Part shown: positions 56,799 to 64,000 of the stretch, piece after piece
Layout: the number at the start of each line of letters is the position of its first letter
Numbering within the stretch: the stretch's first letter is position 1
Origin: Caulobacter vibrioides
GTDB taxonomy: Bacteria > Pseudomonadota > Alphaproteobacteria > Caulobacterales > Caulobacteraceae
Direction: 5' to 3'
Length of the DNA stretch: 64,000 nt
Assembly (NCBI RefSeq): GCF_002858865.1
Contig: NZ_PJRR01000007.1
Span: 124,001-188,000 of the forward strand
The notes under the pieces: generated by a model
Database searches by the model: none
Seen by the model: only the letters and a program-made list of their open reading frames with translations
What the model was told of the DNA's origin: nothing
Made by a program: the position numbers and the translations under genes

Positions 56799-59183
56799 TC
56801 AGGGGCGCGGCTCCTGCGGCGGCGGGGCCAGCGGAACGCCGCTATTGGCCGGCGGGGCGGGTTCGTCGGTAGGCGAGGTGAACGGCGCCAGCGGCAAGCC
56901 GTCCGGCCCAAGCTCGCCCTCCAGCGGCAGGCCCAGGTCCTCCAGCGGGTCCTCCTCGACGACGGGGGCGACATCGCGGCCCAGCGCCGAAAGCATGAAC
57001 GCCTTCCAGATCCTGGCGGGCTCGCCGCCGCCGACCACGCCGTTCATCGAGCTGTTGTCGTCATTGCCCAGCCAGACGCCCACGACCAGGTCCTCGACGT
57101 AACCGACGAAGATGGCGTCGTGATAGTCCTGGGTGGTGCCGGTCTTGCCGAAGGCGCCGGGGATGGCGGCTTCCACGCCTGTGCCGCGATGGGTCGCCGA
57201 CCGCAGCAGGTCGCGCATGTTGGCCAGCACCTTGGGGTCATAGGCCTTGGTCTTGGGCTTCTTGAACTCGGTCACCCCATGCGGAACGATCGGATACTCG
57301 CCGGCCGCGACCGAGGCATAGGCGGCGGTCAGGCGGGTCAGGCTCATCGGACCTGTACCCAACGCCATGGTCAGGTCGGACGGGATCTCCTCGGTGACGC
57401 CCAGGTCTCGGGCGACCTTGATCACCTTGGCGGGACCCAGATCATGCGCCAGGCGCACCGCCGCCACATTGGACGAGCCGGCGAAGGCGGTGATCAGCGG
57501 CACCTCTCGGGCGTGATACTTGCCCTCGTGGTTCTTGGGCATGTAGCCGCTGACCTGGACGGGGGTGTCTAGGATCGGCGTCGTGACCGTCATGCCCTCG
57601 CGCAGGGCGGCCAGATAGACGAACAGCTTGAACGCCGAGCCCGGCTGACGCTCGGCGTCCGCGCGGTTGAACTGGCTCTGCTTGTAGTCGCGACCGCCGA
57701 CCATGGCGACGACTCGGCCATCTCTGCGCATGGCGACCAGGGCGCCCTGGGTGACGTTCAGCACCTGGCCGTCGCGCTCGATATGGTCGTTGAGGATCCG
57801 CTCGGCCTTCTCCTGCAGCTCAGGATCCAGCGTCGTCTTGACGATGGTCTCGCCGTAGCGGGCTCCGATCAGGGCGCGAGCCTGGGGCAGGGCCCAGTCG
57901 GCGAAGTAGGAGCCGGTCGGCAGCTTGTCTTCCGGTTCGACGGGCGACACTTCACCGACCGCGTCGGCCTCCGCCTGGGTGATGGTCTTGGTCTCGACCA
58001 TGGCGCCCAGCACCACGCGCATGCGCTCGCGCGCGCCTTCGATATTGTTGGTCGGGGCCAGGCGCGAGGGCGCCTTGACCAGACCGGCCAGCATCGCCGC
58101 CTCGCCGATCGACAGCTGCTCGGGCGGCTTGCCGAAATAGTGGCGGGCTGCGGCGCGCAGGCCAAAGGCGCCGTCGCCGAAATAGACCGACGACAGGTAG
58201 CGCGACAGGATCTCATCCTTGGAGAGCCGCGCTTCCAGATAGACGGCGATCAGCGCCTCCTGCGCCTTGCGCCGCAGATTGCGATCGCTGGACAGGAAGG
58301 CGTTCTTGGCTAGCTGCTGGGTGATGGTCGAACCGCCTTCGGACACCCCGCCCGCCTGGGCATTGCGGCCCAGCGCGCGGGCGATGGCCTTCGGGTCGAC
58401 GCCCATGTGGCTGTAGAACCGACGATCCTCGATGGCGATGAAGGCCCCCGGCACGTAAGGCGGCAGCTTGGCCACATCGATCGGCGCTTCCTTGTAGGAG
58501 CCCCGGCGGGCGATGGGCGAGCCGTCCTCGGCCACCAGCACGATCGCCGAGTTGTCCAGCGGCTCCAGCGCGCGGCTCAGCGGCAGCGACCAGAACAGCG
58601 AGGCGATCAGAACGATCACCAGCAGCACCGCCGCGCCCGCGCCGATCAGCCAGGCCGGACGCTTCCAGATCGGCGGCTTGGCGGCGCCTTTCGCCGGCTC
58701 GGGCGGCGTCGGGACAGACGTCTCGGCCTTGGCTTCCGGGGCGTCCTCAGCCTCGGCCGTGGTCGGAGGCTCTGCAGGGGCCTCGGGCGGGACGTCTTGC
58801 GCGGGCTCGACTTCGGGTTCGGTCGGGGACTCAAGGTCCGCCGCGGCGTCGGCTTCGAGCGTTTCGGCGCGGTCTGCCTCGACCGAGACCGGCTCGGCGT
58901 CCGGCTCGGGCGAGGGCAGGGGCTCGAACAGATCCGCGTCGGCGTCGTCAGGGGCGGCCGTGGAGGTCGAGGGAGTCTGCGCCTCGGGGGCGGCCACGGC
59001 TTCAGGCTGGGCGCGGCGCGACTTGCGCGGACGGCGCGGCTTCTGTGCGGCGTCTTCGGGCGCAGCGGGATCCAGGCCGGCGGCCTCGGTCATCACCGTC
59101 TGGGCGCGCGGCTTTCGCGGCCGCCGAGGCTTCGGCGCCGGCGCGGCGGGAACGTCGTCTGCAGGGTCGGTAGGATCAGACAT
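56799..59183 (-). CDS. pbpX: class A penicillin-binding protein (PBP1A type)
   Basis: A bifunctional glycosyltransferase/transpeptidase that polymerises and 4-3 crosslinks peptidoglycan. The 794-residue protein has an unusually long cytoplasmic N-terminus: a basic Pro/Arg/Lys part (about 10-60) and then an acidic Ala/Pro/Glu/Asp part (to about 165). One transmembrane helix (about 178-202, WLIGAGAAVLLVIVLIASLFW) follows. The GT51 domain has EDRRFYSHMGVDPKAIARALG and STITQQLAKNAFL; the transpeptidase has GSAFKLFVYLA (Ser-x-x-Lys, about 512), Ser-Ser-Asn near 565 and GKTGTTQDYHD near 678. A Pro-rich tail ends it. I recall this locus being called pbpX in Caulobacter. Confidence 0.93.
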   Translation of the reverse strand: MSDPTDPADDVPAAPAPKPRRPRKPRAQTVMTEAAGLDPAAPEDAAQKPRRPRKSRRAQPEAVAAPEAQTPSTSTAAPDDADADLFEPLPSPEPDAEPVSVEADRAETLEADAAADLESPTEPEVEPAQDVPPEAPAEPPTTAEAEDAPEAKAETSVPTPPEPAKGAAKPPIWKRPAWLIGAGAAVLLVIVLIASLFWSLPLSRALEPLDNSAIVLVAEDGSPIARRGSYKEAPIDVAKLPPYVPGAFIAIEDRRFYSHMGVDPKAIARALGRNAQAGGVSEGGSTITQQLAKNAFLSSDRNLRRKAQEALIAVYLEARLSKDEILSRYLSSVYFGDGAFGLRAAARHYFGKPPEQLSIGEAAMLAGLVKAPSRLAPTNNIEGARERMRVVLGAMVETKTITQAEADAVGEVSPVEPEDKLPTGSYFADWALPQARALIGARYGETIVKTTLDPELQEKAERILNDHIERDGQVLNVTQGALVAMRRDGRVVAMVGGRDYKQSQFNRADAERQPGSAFKLFVYLAALREGMTVTTPILDTPVQVSGYMPKNHEGKYHAREVPLITAFAGSSNVAAVRLAHDLGPAKVIKVARDLGVTEEIPSDLTMALGTGPMSLTRLTAAYASVAAGEYPIVPHGVTEFKKPKTKAYDPKVLANMRDLLRSATHRGTGVEAAIPGAFGKTGTTQDYHDAIFVGYVEDLVVGVWLGNDDNSSMNGVVGGGEPARIWKAFMLSALGRDVAPVVEEDPLEDLGLPLEGELGPDGLPLAPFTSPTDEPAPPANSGVPLAPPPQEPRP

Positions 59184-59291
59184 AGGCTTGGCGCTCGCTT
59201 CGGGCGCAGGCCCTCAATCGTCGAGCGCGCTCATATCACACGGCCGGGGCAAGCCAAGCGGGCGGCTGACGAAGAATTTTCAAGGCGGCTC

Positions 59292-59319
59292 TTGAACACC
59301 CGAAAAGTGAACATAGATC
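59292..59319 (+). promoter_or_regulatory. sigma73-type promoter of a candidate small RNA
   Basis: TTGAAC at 59292-59297 and CATAGATC at 59312-59319 fit the Caulobacter housekeeping promoter (TTGACGS, then N10-14, then GCTANAWC). TANAWC is matched exactly at 59314-59319 with suitable spacing. It reads rightward from between two leftward genes. Confidence 0.6.
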
Positions 59320-59325
59320 ACCAAC

Positions 59326-59406
59326 GTGAGGCTGAGAGCCTCTGCCCTTCCTGGGGCGTTTCCTCCCTACTTATTCCAGCCCGGCTTTTCGCCGGGCTTT
59401 TCTTTT
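59326..59406 (+). ncRNA. candidate small RNA, about 80 nt, with C-rich unpaired loop
   Basis: Starting about seven bases after the -10 element, the RNA would begin with a GAGGCT/AGCCTC hairpin (59328-59342). It would show the unpaired segment TTTCCTCCCTAC (CCTCCC at 59362-59367, complementary to Shine-Dalgarno sequences) and end in the terminator hairpin at 59378-59406. No protein frame accounts for it, and both flanking genes are on the other strand. Not assignable to a known Caulobacter sRNA by name from sequence alone. Confidence 0.55.
59378..59406 (+). terminator. orphan rightward intrinsic terminator
   Basis: AGCCCGGC (59378-59385) pairs with GCCGGGCT (59391-59398) around a 5-base loop, followed by TTTTCTTTT. 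On the minus strand no T-run follows, so it does not serve the leftward TonB receptor or PBP genes. Confidence 0.85.
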
Positions 59407-59468
59407 GGCGGTTCTGGCGTTCGCGCTCGATCGAGAACCGCCGACCGGCGCGAACGCTGGGGTGGGGT

Positions 59469-61550
59469 CTAGAAACTTACGCGCAGCCGGCCGGTGATCG
59501 TGCGCGGCGCGCCCGGGGTGATCCAGACATTGCTGTACGAGCTTTCCAGATAATAGGTGTCGAACAGGTTCTCGACATCCAGATGCAGCGAGACCGCCTT
59601 CGACACGTTATAGGCGAGGTTGGCGCGCACCGTCACATAGTCCGGCAGCTTGAAGCCGGTATTGACGTCATCGCCCGCGCGCTCGCCCACATAGACCAAG
59701 CCGCCACCCAGGGTCACCGATCCCGGCGCATCGCCGGCCGAGCGCCAGTTGGCGTACAGCGCGCCCGAATGCTTCGGGACATTGCTCAAGGAGCTCCCGA
59801 TCATGTTGGTGCGGGTGTCGCGGGTGATTTCAGTATCGGTATAGGCATAGACCGCCGTGGCCGTGATCCCTTGGGGCAGGCGCAGATTGGTCTCGGCCTC
59901 GAAGCCCTGGCTGCGCGCGGCGCCCACGGGAATGAAGAAGCCGCTGTTGGCCGGGTCGTTGACGAGGATGTTCTCCTTGTCGATGCGGAACAGCGAGGCC
60001 GTGCCGGTCAGGCGGCCGGCCAGATCCCACTTCACGCCGGCTTCCAAGGCCTCGCCCTTCTCGGGCGGGAAGGCGCCGCCCACAGCGTCGGAGCCCTGAT
60101 TGTAGCGGAACGAGCGCCCCCAGCTGACATAGGCCGAGAAGCTCTCGTTCGGCGCCCAGGTCAGGGCCGCGCGCGGCGAGGCCTGGGACGGCGACTGCCG
60201 GGTGACCGTATTGTTGCGGAGGTTGGTGTTGGTCTGGCGGATCCAGTCCTGGCGCACGCCGACCAGCAGGGTGAACTGGCTGTTCAGCGTCACCAGGTCC
60301 TGCAGGTAGAGGCTCTCGCCGCGCAGTTCCTCCAGCACATTCTGGTTCAGCGGCGCGACCGGCTTGGCCTGACCGTAGACCGGATTGAAGATGTCGATCG
60401 CGTAGGGCGTCGCGGCCGTCGGATTGAAGCGATAGAAGATCCGACGCTGCTCGTAGGTGAAGGCGTCGGCGCCGGCGCGCAGCTGGTGCTCCAGGCCGCC
60501 GAGCTTGCCATCGAAGCTGACCTCGATCCGGCCGGAGAGATCATCCCAGGTATAGTCGTGGATGCGCAGCTGGCGGCGCAGTTGGGTTCCGATCAGCGCG
60601 CCGTTGTGCGTGGACTGCCCCCGGAACGAGCCGTCGCGATACTGGACGCCGGCTTCCACCGCGACGCTCGGGCTGAAGTTGTAGGTCGTGGTCAGCTGGT
60701 GTTGGATCGTCTTCTGCGTGATGTCGCCGTCGTTCGGTTCGCCGAGGAACCGCTCGCGCGGCAGCGCCTTGCCGTTGCCGGCCACCGCCACCAGGCCCCG
60801 ATCATGCACGAAGTGCACGGTGTTGGCCTCCAGCTGGTAGAGCAGCCGCAGGTCGTCGGACGGCGTCCAGGCCAGCGACGGGGCCAGCAGCAGGCGGTCG
60901 CTGCCGACATGATCGCGCCAACCGTCCGTGTCCTGATAAACGGCGATCATGCGGGCCGAAACGCCGCCGCCTACGGGGCCGCTGAGATCACCCATGATCC
61001 GCTTGGCGTCGAAGCTGCCATAGGACAGCTCACCCGCACCCTGGGCGGTCTCGGTCGGCGCCTTGGTCACGATGTTGATCGAGCCGCCCGGCTCGCCCTT
61101 GCCCGACAGGGCCGAGGCGGGGCCTTTGAGCACCTGGAAGCGCTCGACGGTGGCCACGTCGCGCCGCGCGTTGAAGCCGCGGTTGGCCGTGAAGCGGTTC
61201 ACCAAAAGGTCCGGGCCCTGGTTGATGTCGCCCGAGAAGCCGCGAATGGCATAGGCGTCCCACGCGCCGCCGAAGCTGTTCTGGCGGGCCATGCCGCCGG
61301 CGAAATCAAAGAGGTCTGACAGGTTGGTGACGCCGGTGTCGACGATCAGCGCCTCGTCGAGCACCCGCACGCTTTGCGGCAGTCGCATCGGGTCGATGAC
61401 GACGCCGTTGATGCTGGCGCTGGCGGCTCGCGAGCCGGTGACGACGACGCCCTCGACCTCGTCGGTCTTGTCCTGCGCGACAGCCAGGTCCGCGAAGGCG
61501 AACTGCGAAACGCCGGCGCAGAGGGCGAAGAGGAGGGCCTTGGAAGTCAT
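59469..61550 (-). CDS. znuK: TonB-dependent outer-membrane receptor, probable zinc transporter ZnuK
   Basis: This outer-membrane beta-barrel takes up a metal complex at the expense of TonB energy. I start at ATG 61550 (693 residues; MTSKALLFALCAGVSQFAFADLAVAQ signal peptide) because a 24-residue longer form buries the signal. The TonB-box region EVEGVVVTG follows cleavage. The plug domain (about 45-155) has YAIRGFSGDINQGPDLLVN and QVLKGPASALSGKGEPGGSINIVTK, and the barrel ends with a C-terminal Phe (RVSF). By family it looks like a siderophore receptor, but the Zur box upstream and divergent ABC genes point to zinc; I recall znuK as a Zur target in Caulobacter. Confidence 0.87.
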   Translation of the reverse strand: MTSKALLFALCAGVSQFAFADLAVAQDKTDEVEGVVVTGSRAASASINGVVIDPMRLPQSVRVLDEALIVDTGVTNLSDLFDFAGGMARQNSFGGAWDAYAIRGFSGDINQGPDLLVNRFTANRGFNARRDVATVERFQVLKGPASALSGKGEPGGSINIVTKAPTETAQGAGELSYGSFDAKRIMGDLSGPVGGGVSARMIAVYQDTDGWRDHVGSDRLLLAPSLAWTPSDDLRLLYQLEANTVHFVHDRGLVAVAGNGKALPRERFLGEPNDGDITQKTIQHQLTTTYNFSPSVAVEAGVQYRDGSFRGQSTHNGALIGTQLRRQLRIHDYTWDDLSGRIEVSFDGKLGGLEHQLRAGADAFTYEQRRIFYRFNPTAATPYAIDIFNPVYGQAKPVAPLNQNVLEELRGESLYLQDLVTLNSQFTLLVGVRQDWIRQTNTNLRNNTVTRQSPSQASPRAALTWAPNESFSAYVSWGRSFRYNQGSDAVGGAFPPEKGEALEAGVKWDLAGRLTGTASLFRIDKENILVNDPANSGFFIPVGAARSQGFEAETNLRLPQGITATAVYAYTDTEITRDTRTNMIGSSLSNVPKHSGALYANWRSAGDAPGSVTLGGGLVYVGERAGDDVNTGFKLPDYVTVRANLAYNVSKAVSLHLDVENLFDTYYLESSYSNVWITPGAPRTITGRLRVSF

Positions 61551-61628
61551 GTCTGGATCTCGCTGGAGAACGGCGGTCTGGGTTGGGGCGGTCGAATAGG
61601 CGAGGGCTTGATCGACGGTCAAGGCAAT

Positions 61629-61643
61629 TGTTATGATATAACA
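61629..61643. promoter_or_regulatory. Zur box between znuK and znuG
   Basis: TGTTATGATATAACA is a 15-bp inverted repeat with 6-bp arms, differing in one position from the TGTTATANTATAACA core of the gammaproteobacterial Zur consensus. It lies 79 bases before znuK and 46 before znuG, so it can control both divergent units. Confidence 0.82.
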
Positions 61644-61688
61644 TCACTTGATGGCGCAAGCGGCGCCGCAGAGGCTCAAGAGGGTGGC

Positions 61689-62423
61689 GTGAAGACCGTG
61701 GATGGCGACAAAGCGATCGAGATCGCAGATCTCGTGGTGCGGTACGGTGATCGCGCCGTGATCGACCACCTGGCCCTGACGGTCAGGGCCGGAGAGGTCT
61801 ACGGCCTGCTCGGCGGCAACGGCGCGGGGAAGTCGACCACGCTTCAGGCGATCCTCGGCTTTGTCCGCCCCAGCGCCGGACGCGTCCGCGTGGTCGGCCG
61901 CGATCCTGCGTCGGAGCCCGCCGAGGTGCGGCGCGCCATCGCCTACATTCCCGAGAACGTGGCGCTGTACGAGCACCTGACCGCGCGCGAGAACATCGAC
62001 TACTTCCTGCGGCTGGCGGGCCTGCGCCCGGTCGCCGACGAGATCAACAAGGCGTTCGGCACGGTCGGTCTGGCTGAAGAGGCCTGGGAGCGCCGGGTGT
62101 CGGGCTTCTCCAAGGGCATGCGGCAGAAGACGGCCATCGCCCTGGCGGTGCTGCGCCGCGCGTCGGTGCTGCTGCTGGACGAGCCGACCTCCGGCCTTGA
62201 TCCCGGAGCCACCGCCGACTTCAACGCCCTGGTGTCGCGCCTGCGCGGGGAGGGGGCGGCGATCCTCATCGTCACCCACGACCTGATCGGCGTCGCCGAC
62301 ATCGCCGACCGGATCGGGTTTCTGGAGCGTGGCCGGATCAGTGACGAGATGGTCGCCGAGGGCCCTGAGCGTTTCGACCTTCGCGCCCTGCACAACCGCT
62401 TCTCGAGGGCGCGGGCGGCATGA
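61689..62423 (+). CDS. znuG: ABC transporter ATP-binding protein (ZnuG-like)
   Basis: It powers the permeases encoded downstream. The 244-residue product starts at GTG 61689 after GAGGGTGGC; an in-frame extension upstream runs through the Zur box and receptor leader and is not coding. Motifs are Walker A YGLLGGNGAGKSTTLQA, Q-loop in AIAYIPENVALYEHLT, signature VSGFSKGMRQKTAIA, Walker B VLLLDEPTSGLDPG and the switch His in IVTHDLIGVAD. It resembles NosF-type ABC-2 exporter ATPases rather than ZnuC. It overlaps znuH by four bases. Confidence 0.88.
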   Translation: MKTVDGDKAIEIADLVVRYGDRAVIDHLALTVRAGEVYGLLGGNGAGKSTTLQAILGFVRPSAGRVRVVGRDPASEPAEVRRAIAYIPENVALYEHLTARENIDYFLRLAGLRPVADEINKAFGTVGLAEEAWERRVSGFSKGMRQKTAIALAVLRRASVLLLDEPTSGLDPGATADFNALVSRLRGEGAAILIVTHDLIGVADIADRIGFLERGRISDEMVAEGPERFDLRALHNRFSRARAA

Positions 62424-63868
62424 GCGTGATCCTTTCGGTGACGCGCAACGAGCTGCGTCACCTTGTTCGGAGCCGGGTCGCCTTGACCGGCCTGATCCTT
62501 GTCGCGTTGCTGACCTTCGCTGCAGCGCTGACCTCGAACGCCTATCAGGCCGACCAGGCCGGTCTCCGCGAGCGTCTGCAGCACGCCGCCGATCAGGATT
62601 TCGCGGCCCAGCCTAACCGGCACCCGCACCGCGTCGTGCACTTTGGCCACTTCGCCATCCGGCCGGCCAGCGGCCTGGCGGCGATGGATCCTGGCGTCGA
62701 GGCCTATACGGGGAACATGATCTTCCTCGAGGGTCATCGGCAGAACAGCGCCAACTTCGGCGACGCCCGTCAGTCCTCGCTGCTCGTCCGGTTCGGACAG
62801 CTGTCGCCCGCGCTGGTGCTGCAGGTGATCGTGCCGCTGCTGCTGGTGTTCATCGGGGCCGGAATGATCGCCGGCGAGCGCGAGCGGGGCACGTTGCGCC
62901 AGTCGCTGTTGGCCGGGATTTCCGGCGGCGCGCTGCTGAGCGGCAAGGCCCTGGCGCTGGGCCTAGCGGCCCTGGCCATCTCGACCCCGGCCTTTGGTCT
63001 TCTGCTGTGGCTCGGCGCCAGCGGCGGGGCGCGGCTCTCGGCCGTTGGACTGACCACGTTGGGCTATGTCGCTTACCTCGCCTTCTGGACCCTGCTGATC
63101 ATCGCCGTCTCCGCTACGGCTAACCGCAGCCGTTCGGCCCTGATCGGCCTTGTCGGCGCCTGGGCGTTCATGGTGGTGCTGGTTCCGCGCGTCGCGCCCG
63201 AGGCCGCCGCCGCCCTGGCGCCGCTGCCGACGCGGGTCGAGACCGACATCGCCGTCCAGCGCGACCTGCGGTCCATGGGCGACAGCCACAATCCCAACGA
63301 CCCCTATTTCGCGGCCTTCAAGCAGAAGACGCTGAAACAGTACGGCGTGACGCGGGTCGAGGACCTGCCGGTCAACTATCGCGGCCTGCTGGCCATTGAA
63401 GGCGAGAAGCTGACCTCCAGCCTGTTCGACCGCTACGCCGACCAGGCCTTCGGCGCGATGGAGGCGCAGGGGCGGGTGATGGACGCCCTGGCGGTGGTCA
63501 GCCCGACCGTGGCGATCCGCCGTGTCTCCATGACCTTGGCCGAGACCGACCTGTTCGCCTACCGCCGGTTCCTCGAACAGGCCGAGGCCTATCGCTACGA
63601 TCTGGTGCAGCGCCTCAACCGCCTGCAGGCCACGGCGGTCACCGCCGCTGATGACGCCGCCAAGAGCAAGAACGCTGCGGCGGAGGCTCGCAGCCGCATC
63701 TCGGCCGACCACTGGCAGGCTATGCCGCACTTCGACCCAAAACGGCCCTCGGCGGCCGACGTCGTGGGCCGCGCCGTGCCGGCTCTGGTCGCCCTGCTGC
63801 TCTGGCTCGCCGCTGGAGCGGTGTTTGCGGCCCGCGCCGGCCATCGCCTGAACCGGAGCGCCGCATGA
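62420..63868 (+). CDS. znuH: ABC-2/DUF3526-type permease (ZnuH-like)
   Basis: The 482-residue permease has an N-terminal helix (RVALTGLILVALLTFAAALTSNAY). A long extracytoplasmic loop follows, with a HPHRVVHFGHFAIRP His-rich stretch (residues about 70-85) and LAAMDPGVEAYTGNMIFLEGHRQNSANF. Membrane helices come from about residue 130 (ALVLQVIVPLLLVFIGAGMIAGERERGTLRQS). Then a large second loop (about 285-440) and a last helix (VVGRAVPALVALLLWLAAGAVFAAR) follow. The architecture fits DUF3526/ABC-2 permeases. The His-rich loop would suit zinc handling. Coupled by ATGA overlaps to znuG and the next gene. Confidence 0.83.
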   Translation: MSVILSVTRNELRHLVRSRVALTGLILVALLTFAAALTSNAYQADQAGLRERLQHAADQDFAAQPNRHPHRVVHFGHFAIRPASGLAAMDPGVEAYTGNMIFLEGHRQNSANFGDARQSSLLVRFGQLSPALVLQVIVPLLLVFIGAGMIAGERERGTLRQSLLAGISGGALLSGKALALGLAALAISTPAFGLLLWLGASGGARLSAVGLTTLGYVAYLAFWTLLIIAVSATANRSRSALIGLVGAWAFMVVLVPRVAPEAAAALAPLPTRVETDIAVQRDLRSMGDSHNPNDPYFAAFKQKTLKQYGVTRVEDLPVNYRGLLAIEGEKLTSSLFDRYADQAFGAMEAQGRVMDALAVVSPTVAIRRVSMTLAETDLFAYRRFLEQAEAYRYDLVQRLNRLQATAVTAADDAAKSKNAAAEARSRISADHWQAMPHFDPKRPSAADVVGRAVPALVALLLWLAAGAVFAARAGHRLNRSAA

Positions 63869-64000
63869 ACGCCCTGCTTCGCGAAGCCCGCTTCCTGCTG
63901 GGCCTTAAATCAGCCGTCGCGGCCATGGTCGCCCTGTTTGCGCTCACCGCTGTGGCGGTCAGCGCCGGCCTCGTCGAGGTCGCGCGCCAGGAGGCCGCCA
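63865..64000 (+). CDS. znuI: second ABC-2/DUF3526-type permease, cut by the window end (ZnuI-like)
   Basis: ATG 63865 overlaps the znuH stop by four bases. The visible 45 residues (MNALLREARFLLGLKSAVAA, then a hydrophobic helix ending AVSAGLVEVARQEAA) read like the N-terminus of a partner permease. The rest lies outside the window. It completes a probable znuGHI operon. Confidence 0.75.
   Translation, partial: MNALLREARFLLGLKSAVAAMVALFALTAVAVSAGLVEVARQEAA

Noticed and set aside
58407-61319. A 970-codon open frame on the plus strand
   Set aside because: It spans the antisense of two unrelated genes (the PBP and the TonB receptor) plus their intergenic region, so it cannot be one protein.
61374-61688. 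N-terminal extension of the ATP-binding protein at 61689
   Set aside because: It would run through the znuK leader (antisense) and the Zur box; ABC ATPases of this group start close to the IEIADLVVRYG strand.

Overview
The window looks like chromosomal DNA of a Caulobacter close to C. crescentus/vibrioides. It is GC-rich and dense with genes. Identifiable markers are the birth-scar polarity factor TipN, a hexuronate (uxa/kdu/kdg) regulon with a LacI-type HumR regulator, a fused cysNC, a zinc TonB receptor paired with a divergent DUF3526-type ABC system, and many GC-rich palindromic intergenic elements. All calls come from reading the sequence and from family knowledge; no database search was run.

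Layout. 1-6.4 kb: end of an upstream gene, a lipoprotein, ssb behind an SOS box, a secreted hypothetical, a GNAT acetyltransferase, ppdK and a small secreted protein. 6.5-12 kb: divergent pirin and LysR genes, then a GTG-start gene for a 756-residue protein built almost wholly of octapeptide repeats, with an Hsp70-like gene just upstream on the same strand. 12-22.3 kb: HI0933-type flavoprotein, DEAD-box helicase with a long basic tail, DUF1761 membrane protein, metG plus an MFS gene, cysNC and cysD. 22.5-26.2 kb: a small membrane ORF, tipN and a short sugar-phosphate transferase. 26.2-39 kb: hexuronate catabolism (uxuB, uxaA, humR, uxaC, kduI, kduD, kdgA, kdgK) with ppc embedded. Copies of a GACACCGGT-type operator sit at each control region, and one more lies 14 kb away before a hydratase-transporter pair at 49.3-51.5 kb. 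39-40.6 kb: a repeat-rich intergenic region. 40.6-46 kb: a prolyl aminopeptidase gene split by one amber codon, an antiporter, an AraC regulator and a beta-lactamase-fold hydrolase. 45.7-48 kb: an arsenic module (arsR-aquaporin-arsC and divergent arsH) around a perfect ArsR-like dyad. 48-56.7 kb: PQQ-type sugar dehydrogenase, transporter, hydratase, BlaI-like regulator, a glucoamylase-family remnant, an L,D-transpeptidase next to a MepK-like DUF882 peptidase, GFA protein, and pstS with phased Pho half-sites. 56.8-64 kb: a class A penicillin-binding protein, a candidate small RNA with its own promoter and terminator, and a zinc-uptake locus around a Zur box, cut by the window end.

How the genes connect. 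Hexuronates enter through the ExuT-like transporter, are isomerised by UxaC, reduced by UxuB and dehydrated by UxaA (KduI/KduD serve the unsaturated-uronate branch). 2-keto-3-deoxygluconate is phosphorylated by KdgK and cleaved by KdgA to pyruvate and glyceraldehyde-3-phosphate. PpdK and Ppc handle the pyruvate/PEP node nearby. Predicted regulators acting on visible sites are LexA (ssb), HumR (hexuronate genes), ArsR (ars), PhoB (pstS) and Zur (zinc locus).

The strongest candidates for something undescribed are the octad-repeat protein, whose 8-residue units are organised into a 7-unit (56-residue) super-repeat with a 3+4 pattern, and the orphan promoter-hairpin-terminator unit at about 59.29-59.41 kb.
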